Shown here piece by piece: positions 58,767 through 64,000 of a DNA stretch of 64,000 nucleotides. Under the pieces are notes generated by a model. It had not been told where the DNA came from. It did not search any database and was given only the letters and a program-made list of their open reading frames with translations. The first letter of the stretch is position 1. Every line of letters starts with the position of its first letter. Position numbers and translations under genes: made by a program. This stretch comes from a virus, in IMG/VR virus record IMGVR_UViG_3300027833_000001, positions 1 to 64,000 of that record. One strand, 5' to 3'.

Positions 58767-59956
58767 GTAAAACTTTTTGCCCTTTACCATGGACACATTT
58801 GGCTACACACCCCCAAGGTGAATTGACTCTTTGTTGTGAAGCGGATCATACAATGGGAATCTCTGAAGCATTTGATACTGATGAGTTTGGTCAACGTAAG
58901 CCGAGAACTCTTCATACAACTGAATATGATTTCGATGCAATACAGAACAGTGGTTCATTTAGTCGAGTCAGAAGAGAGATGCTTGACGGTAAGAAACCTC
59001 CTCAATGTACAAGATGTTTCGACTTAGAGAAAGTTGGAATAAAATCTAAACGTCAATATGAAAGCGACCGATTAAACTTTGATGAAACCAAAGCAATAGA
59101 AATAACAAATGCCGACGGAACAATCAATGAAGTTTCTTACGAGTTTGTTGAGTTACGTTTGGGTAATCATTGTAATCTAGCTTGTCGTTCTTGCAACCCA
59201 TTATCAACTAGCCGATGGACAAAAGATTGGAATGAAGTAAATCCTGATAATAAACTTTCAGTTACACAGAAGCTATTCAACTGGCCACTTGATACTGATT
59301 TCTGGGAGAAACTGTTAGAGCATTCTAATACACTTAGGTATGTTTATATTAACGGTGGAGAGCCATTACTAATTGATAAGCACTTGCAATTCTTAATTGA
59401 TCTTGTTAAGTGTGGTAGATCAAAAGATATTACTTTAGTTTATTCTACTAATTGCACTGTTGTTAACCACATATACGAAGACGTATGGCGACACTTCAAG
59501 CACGTACAGTTAATGGTATCTATTGATTGTCTAGCTGAAAGAAATTCGTTTATTCGCTCACCATCAAAGTGGGATGTTATACTACAGACATTAGAATGGA
59601 TAAAAGCAATATGTAAAGTAGATAATATATCATACAATATTATGCAAACGGTTTCTGTTTATAACATCTATTATATGAAAGAGTTCCATGAATTCTTTGA
59701 GTTTGCACCTTACGTATCGATGAACTTTGTGACTGATCCTTCTTATCTGGATCCTGCACTATTACCACAAGAGATAAAAGATGCTGTTATTGCTAAGTTC
59801 CCAAACCAGACAGTTATAGATTATTTGTCTAAAGGTGAATGCGCTGACAACATGAAAGAATTCCACAAGAAGAATGCTAAGATGGATGAATTGAGAAAAC
59901 AAGATTTCAAAGCAACATTCCCAGAACTATACGATATGGTGATTCCCTATGTCTGA
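58763..59956 (+). CDS. Radical SAM protein with N-terminal SPASM-like motif (B2)
   Basis: 397 aa. FCPLPWTHLATHPQGELTLCC (C6, C24, C25), then CTRC C82/C85; core C137/C141/C144 (CNLACRSC); NGGEP near 192-196. The C-terminus ends in DFKATFPELYDM, the FPEL tail seen in the group. 4-base overlap with B1 and 8-base overlap with B3. Confidence 0.82.
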   Translation: MSKTFCPLPWTHLATHPQGELTLCCEADHTMGISEAFDTDEFGQRKPRTLHTTEYDFDAIQNSGSFSRVRREMLDGKKPPQCTRCFDLEKVGIKSKRQYESDRLNFDETKAIEITNADGTINEVSYEFVELRLGNHCNLACRSCNPLSTSRWTKDWNEVNPDNKLSVTQKLFNWPLDTDFWEKLLEHSNTLRYVYINGGEPLLIDKHLQFLIDLVKCGRSKDITLVYSTNCTVVNHIYEDVWRHFKHVQLMVSIDCLAERNSFIRSPSKWDVILQTLEWIKAICKVDNISYNIMQTVSVYNIYYMKEFHEFFEFAPYVSMNFVTDPSYLDPALLPQEIKDAVIAKFPNQTVIDYLSKGECADNMKEFHKKNAKMDELRKQDFKATFPELYDMVIPYV

Positions 59957-61145
59957 TAAATTTTTCTGTGTAGCACCATTTGTTCATCTTTATGGACACA
60001 CAACAGGAGCAATTAAAACTTGTTGTGTTGGTGAAAAAACTTACGGTGATACAAAAGTAAATTCACTTGAAGAAATATGGCACAATGATGAATTTAAAAA
60101 TCTTAGAAAAGAATTTATTGCTGGTGATATCACAGATAATATAGCTAAGAATTGTGCCACTTGTATTAACTTTGAAAAGTCTGGAGTGCATAGTTTACGT
60201 ACAGCTATGAATGACTCTTATATGCAGTTCGCTGACATAGAAGAAGATCCTGATTTAAACTTAATGTATATGGATTTTAGATTTAATAATTTTTGTAACT
60301 TTAAATGTCGAGGTTGTTACAACGAGTATAGTAGTTCTATTAATGATGAAGATCATGGAGAAAGACAAGATATTATTTTTGCGGGTAAAACTGATAGAGA
60401 CATATTCGATCAAATTTATCCGTTGTTAGAAGATGTACAGAAAATTTATTTTGCTGGTGGTGAGCCTCTCATACAATGGCAACATTGGGAAATACTTGAA
60501 AGACTAGTAGAGATTGGAAGAACTGATGTTACCCTAGTGTACAATACAAATTTCAGCACAATGAAATATAAGGGTGGTAAAAATGTTATTGACTACTGGA
60601 AGAAATTTACTGACATTCAACTCTTATTGAGTTTTGATGGTATAGACAAAGGAGCAGAATACTGGCGAAATGGTTCTGACTGGCCACGACTTGTTAAGAA
60701 TGTTCATCGAGTAGTAAATGAAGCACCTCATGTTAATGTAGGTTGTACTACTACAGTTGGTTGGGCTAATCTGTACACTGCTATGGATTTTATTGATTAT
60801 TGTTCAGATAACTCAAAGACATTTATTAATCCTGAAGGTATAAATATAAACGTATTGCAACACCCAGTACATTTTTGTGTGCAGACTCTTCCTGATTGGA
60901 AGAAAGAAGAACTTGAAATACGCATTAGAAAAACACTGCATAAATATGATAGTATGGGATATAAAGATTCCTTACTATCTCGTAATCTACACGCATTGAT
61001 CACTTTCATGTGGGCAGACCGAAACGATAAAGTAGTACTTAAAGGTGCATGGAAAAGGATTGTTACTAAAAGAGACAAACTTAGAAATGAAAACTTCTTT
61101 GAGACATTTCCAGAACATATAAACATGAAAGAGTTAGTTGAATGA
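59949..61145 (+). CDS. Radical SAM protein with N-terminal SPASM-like motif (B3)
   Basis: 398 aa. FCVAPFVHLYGHTTGAIKTCC (C7, C25, C26) and CATC C69/C72; core C116/C120/C123 (CNFKCRGC); AGGEP near 174-178; tail ENFFETFPEHI. Same architecture and length as B2. Its ATG overlaps the B2 stop, indicating translational coupling. Confidence 0.82.
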   Translation: MSDKFFCVAPFVHLYGHTTGAIKTCCVGEKTYGDTKVNSLEEIWHNDEFKNLRKEFIAGDITDNIAKNCATCINFEKSGVHSLRTAMNDSYMQFADIEEDPDLNLMYMDFRFNNFCNFKCRGCYNEYSSSINDEDHGERQDIIFAGKTDRDIFDQIYPLLEDVQKIYFAGGEPLIQWQHWEILERLVEIGRTDVTLVYNTNFSTMKYKGGKNVIDYWKKFTDIQLLLSFDGIDKGAEYWRNGSDWPRLVKNVHRVVNEAPHVNVGCTTTVGWANLYTAMDFIDYCSDNSKTFINPEGININVLQHPVHFCVQTLPDWKKEELEIRIRKTLHKYDSMGYKDSLLSRNLHALITFMWADRNDKVVLKGAWKRIVTKRDKLRNENFFETFPEHINMKELVE

Positions 61146-62410
61146 GTGATGATATTTTTCCAATAAAAACTGCTACAGCCTGTCAATTCAAATGGTCATG
61201 GAGTACAATATTCTTATCTAAGGGTACAACTACAAGTTGTCACCGTTGCAACCATTGGGAATTTGATTTAAGCACACTCAAAGACTTTCATAATCTTCCT
61301 GGAAAGATTGGTGATAGAGAGAAGATGCTTGATGGTTTATGGCCAGGGAATGGATGTGAGTATTGTAAGAAGATTGAAGATGTTGGTGGTTCTAGTGAAC
61401 GTACAGCTTGGATAAACAAAAAAGATTTGATACCACCTGAGATTCTTGCTGGTGATATGAAAGCAACTAAAGTTACTCCACGTTTATTAGAAGTTTACTT
61501 TACCAACGTATGTAATCAAGCCTGTGTCTATTGTACTCCCCAATTCAGTTCCCAAATCGAAGCAGAACTTAGAAAGCACGGAGAAATACCAGCTAATCCT
61601 AGCTACATGAATCATCCTAGTATTGGCGATAACTATCCATTGTATCTACAGAAATTTTGGGAGTGGATGGAAGAACACGGATCAAAACTGTATGAGTTTC
61701 AGACTCTTGGTGGCGAACCTATGTATCAAAAAGAGTTTGAGCAGTGTATAAACTTCTTTGATAAACATCCAAATCCAAATCTCATTTGGAGAATCTTCAG
61801 CAATCTAAAGCATGATGAAGAGAAATTTAAAAAGAAGATTCAAAAAGTTAATGATCTTATTGCAAACAAAAAGATACGAGAGTTTCATATTGTTGCAAGC
61901 CAAGATTGTTGGGGTCCTCAAGCAGAGTACGCCAGATATGGAATGAATCTAAAGAACTGGGAAGCTAATCTCAGATATTGTTTATCACAGGGTGTTCCCG
62001 TTAATATCCATATGACAATCAGCGCACTGACTATTCCTACTCTAGGAGATTTCATAGACAAGATTTACAGTCTACGTAAAGAATACAAAGCAGGATTATG
62101 GATTAGTTCTAACACTATTGTTAAACCTGAATGTTTAGATCCATATATTTTTGGTGATAAAATTGCATTTTACTTAGAAGATGTTCTTACTAAGCTAACT
62201 GATCCAAATGACAAAGATCAGAAAGAATGTTTAGAAGGCATTCTTGTAGGAATGAAGTCTAGTAAAGTAAATATAAAAGAAGTAAATGATTTTAAAAATT
62301 ATTTGGATGAGATTGATAGGAGACGAAATACGAATTGGCGAATTCTTTATCCTGTTATCAGTGATATAACGGAGACAATTACGGAGAATATAATTGGCAC
62401 GTCAAGATGA
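61142..62410 (+). CDS. Radical SAM protein with N-terminal cysteine module (A3)
   Basis: 422 aa. N-terminal C14, SCHRC C33/C36 and CEYC C72/C75; core C124/C128/C131 (CNQACVYC); LGGEP near 195-199; DCWGPQAEYARYGMNL later, which the truncated gene at 54019 shares. Tail DEIDRRRNTNWRILYP is related to A1/A2. 4-base overlap with B3 and 17-base overlap with the next gene. Confidence 0.82.
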   Translation: MSDDIFPIKTATACQFKWSWSTIFLSKGTTTSCHRCNHWEFDLSTLKDFHNLPGKIGDREKMLDGLWPGNGCEYCKKIEDVGGSSERTAWINKKDLIPPEILAGDMKATKVTPRLLEVYFTNVCNQACVYCTPQFSSQIEAELRKHGEIPANPSYMNHPSIGDNYPLYLQKFWEWMEEHGSKLYEFQTLGGEPMYQKEFEQCINFFDKHPNPNLIWRIFSNLKHDEEKFKKKIQKVNDLIANKKIREFHIVASQDCWGPQAEYARYGMNLKNWEANLRYCLSQGVPVNIHMTISALTIPTLGDFIDKIYSLRKEYKAGLWISSNTIVKPECLDPYIFGDKIAFYLEDVLTKLTDPNDKDQKECLEGILVGMKSSKVNIKEVNDFKNYLDEIDRRRNTNWRILYPVISDITETITENIIGTSR

Positions 62411-63980
62411 GCCTTTAACTGCCAATCAGGGCGATAGGATAATATTACTTTTAGAACGTATTGCAGAAGCACTTGAACATCCAAAACTTAGCCACAATAC
62501 GACCACGATATCTAATACTATTCCTAGACCGAATCTTGGTAGATATGAACAGGCAGAGTATCCAGAAATTACTTTCAATGTATTCTTTGATAGATTCAAT
62601 GAGTCTGTTACTAACCCCAATGGTAATGGACAAGCACAATACCCTCCAAATGGAAGTTTAAAAGATCATATTTGGGATACTATTTTCCAAAGAATGAAAA
62701 CACATACGTTTGCAATAAGAGCATACGATGTAAAAGACTATGAAAGCGCATCAAAGTCATTTGATGAGAATGATGTCAATATTTTCCCAGTAGATTTGTG
62801 GGTAGATATGGAATTTGGCAAATCAATATCATCAATATCAGATAACGCAAAGAAGCTAATTGCAGACAAAAAACTATCACTGTTCTTATGTCTAATGGGT
62901 GAAGCGTTTGGATGTGATTATGAAGACTGGATAGCTAAACTCTCACAAGCAATTATAGGACATGGTCTTGCACAAGGTAAGATTGCAATATCATGTGCTG
63001 ACTTACGATTCCCAGAAAACTACGAAGAGTGGTCTAAAGACAATACTAAAATAACTTCCATGTTTAAATTTGAGAATATATTTCCATATGAATATTTTCA
63101 GTTGTTATATGCAGAACAATTTCAAGCAAGAACTGGTAGATGGTTACCTGAAGGCAAGCCAGCTAAATTCGGTAATATAGATGCACTAAGACCTATAAGC
63201 GAGGCTGAAGTCATGTTGAGTGTTCCTGATGGAACTACTAAGACTAAAGACTTCTTATGTATGAATGCCAGATCGAGACCACATAGAATTGCTATGGTAT
63301 CAGAACTGCATAGATTAGGATTAGATAATAACTTTATTAGTTTATTGTTTAGAGGTGATGATGTTGATAGTATTGTTAACCAAGATGGAATAATTAATTT
63401 TATCCGCAATGAATATATGGACACTGAAGCGAAACTAAATCACTTCAACACAATGTTTGTTAAGAATAGAAGTAAGAGAAAAATAATACTAGATGCAGAT
63501 GAAGCAGTCCATGCAGATGATAGAATACTTAATACCAAATATTTTGATGAGTCTTATTTTAGTCTTGTTACAGAAACAAATTTTGGAGTAACACTTGGTG
63601 AAGGTCAATTTCATCAAGAGTCATACAACACAACGATGTTTATTACAGAGAAGACATTTAAACCTATAGCGTATTTTCATCCTATTATTGTTTTAGGATC
63701 TCCTTATACATTAGCATTTTTAAAAGACGAGGGTTACGATACTTTCGAAGAGATGTTTGATGAGTCATATGATTTAATACTTGATCCACAAGAACGCTTT
63801 AACGCTGTTGTTACCCAAGTGAACAACTGGTGTAGAAAACCAGAAAAAGAAAAACGAGAGATATACGATTCAGTTAAGAAGAAGTTACATCACAATCATT
63901 GCCACTTTATCGGTAGATTTGATACACTGAGAAGAAGGGAGAAAAACTACTACAGGTATTTAGGGGCAAAATTAAGATGA
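62394..63980 (+). CDS. Glycosyltransferase-like protein
   Basis: 528 aa from TTG 62394 (overlaps A3; no strong alternative). The C-terminal half (FLCMNARSRPHRIAMVSEL, then FITEKTFKPIAYFHPIIVLGSPYTLAFL, then DTFEEMFDESYD) resembles a family of phage and marine bacterial transferases with a GT10/GT-B-like nucleotide-sugar motif (TEKTFKP...HP). N-terminal ~120 residues are variable. It may attach a sugar in the pathway of the upstream enzymes. Overlaps the next ATG by 4 bases. Confidence 0.6.
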   Translation: MARQDEPLTANQGDRIILLLERIAEALEHPKLSHNTTTISNTIPRPNLGRYEQAEYPEITFNVFFDRFNESVTNPNGNGQAQYPPNGSLKDHIWDTIFQRMKTHTFAIRAYDVKDYESASKSFDENDVNIFPVDLWVDMEFGKSISSISDNAKKLIADKKLSLFLCLMGEAFGCDYEDWIAKLSQAIIGHGLAQGKIAISCADLRFPENYEEWSKDNTKITSMFKFENIFPYEYFQLLYAEQFQARTGRWLPEGKPAKFGNIDALRPISEAEVMLSVPDGTTKTKDFLCMNARSRPHRIAMVSELHRLGLDNNFISLLFRGDDVDSIVNQDGIINFIRNEYMDTEAKLNHFNTMFVKNRSKRKIILDADEAVHADDRILNTKYFDESYFSLVTETNFGVTLGEGQFHQESYNTTMFITEKTFKPIAYFHPIIVLGSPYTLAFLKDEGYDTFEEMFDESYDLILDPQERFNAVVTQVNNWCRKPEKEKREIYDSVKKKLHHNHCHFIGRFDTLRRREKNYYRYLGAKLR

Positions 63981-64000
63981 AAATAAATTTATTCTATGAT
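63977..64000 (+). CDS. Start of next operon gene (truncated by window)
   Basis: ATG overlaps the preceding TGA (ATGA). Only MKINLFYD is visible. The operon evidently continues beyond the window. Confidence 0.5.

Overview
The window is a contiguous piece of a large, AT-rich, T4-like (Caudoviricetes, myovirus-type) phage genome, most likely marine. The T4-type core genes recognisable here are a gp61-type primase, a T4-type RNase H, an ATP-dependent DNA ligase, a T4-type lysozyme, class I ribonucleotide reductase NrdA/NrdB with a glutaredoxin, dCMP deaminase, ThyX, and intergenic copies of the T4 late promoter box TATAAATA. An Sm-like protein, a zeta-type P-loop protein, an Ig-like virion protein, a fatty-acid desaturase and runs of unnamed conserved phage genes fit marine T4-like phages. 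No photosynthesis genes, tRNAs, CRISPR arrays, integrase or IS elements were seen. The major capsid, terminase and tail-tube genes lie outside the window. The host cannot be read from the sequence; it is presumably a Gram-negative marine bacterium with a consensus-type sigma-70.

Layout. (1) 1-14.4 kb is mostly late/virion-associated: conserved hypotheticals, a KxDG nucleotidyltransferase-like protein, an HxGH nucleotidyltransferase, lysozyme, a lipoprotein, a zeta-like P-loop protein, a B12-type radical SAM enzyme, a large hydrophilic protein, an Ig-like virion protein and conserved small proteins. Genes here are preceded by TATAAATA boxes. (2) 14.4-23.5 kb holds primase, ThyX, a glycosyltransferase, an SGNH-like protein, an Sm-like protein, NrdA, a QueC-like PP-loop enzyme, glutaredoxin, NrdB, dCMP deaminase and a secreted SNase-type nuclease: DNA replication, nucleotide supply and possibly base modification. 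(3) 23.5-44.6 kb is accessory and early/middle. It has many short genes behind near-perfect sigma-70 promoters, plus RNase H, ligase, nucleotidyltransferases, a nucleotidyltransferase-cupin fusion, HAD and SGNH proteins, a metallopeptidase, a TET-associated-type glycosyltransferase and an antisense NUMOD3 ORF. (4) 44.6-49.7 kb is on the minus strand: a PD-(D/E)XK-like protein, a 48-aa basic protein, a membrane coiled-coil protein and two large exported low-complexity proteins, behind a minus-strand late promoter. (5) 49.8 kb to the end is one tightly packed plus-strand operon behind a sigma-70 promoter. It encodes a desaturase, an unknown protein, an Asp/Asn beta-hydroxylase-like oxygenase, a GNAT-like protein, a methyltransferase-like protein, an unknown protein, a truncated radical SAM protein, six full radical SAM proteins and a glycosyltransferase-like protein.

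The last operon is the best candidate for an undescribed system. Six different but related radical SAM enzymes, each with an N-terminal cysteine module, sit head to tail with other modifying enzymes, which suggests a dedicated biosynthetic or surface/peptide-modifying pathway. The other notable points are regulatory: a family of at least thirteen consensus sigma-70 promoters, a shared 5' leader, an 11-bp hairpin hiding a ribosome binding site only on read-through transcripts, and a candidate ~200-nt late non-coding RNA.
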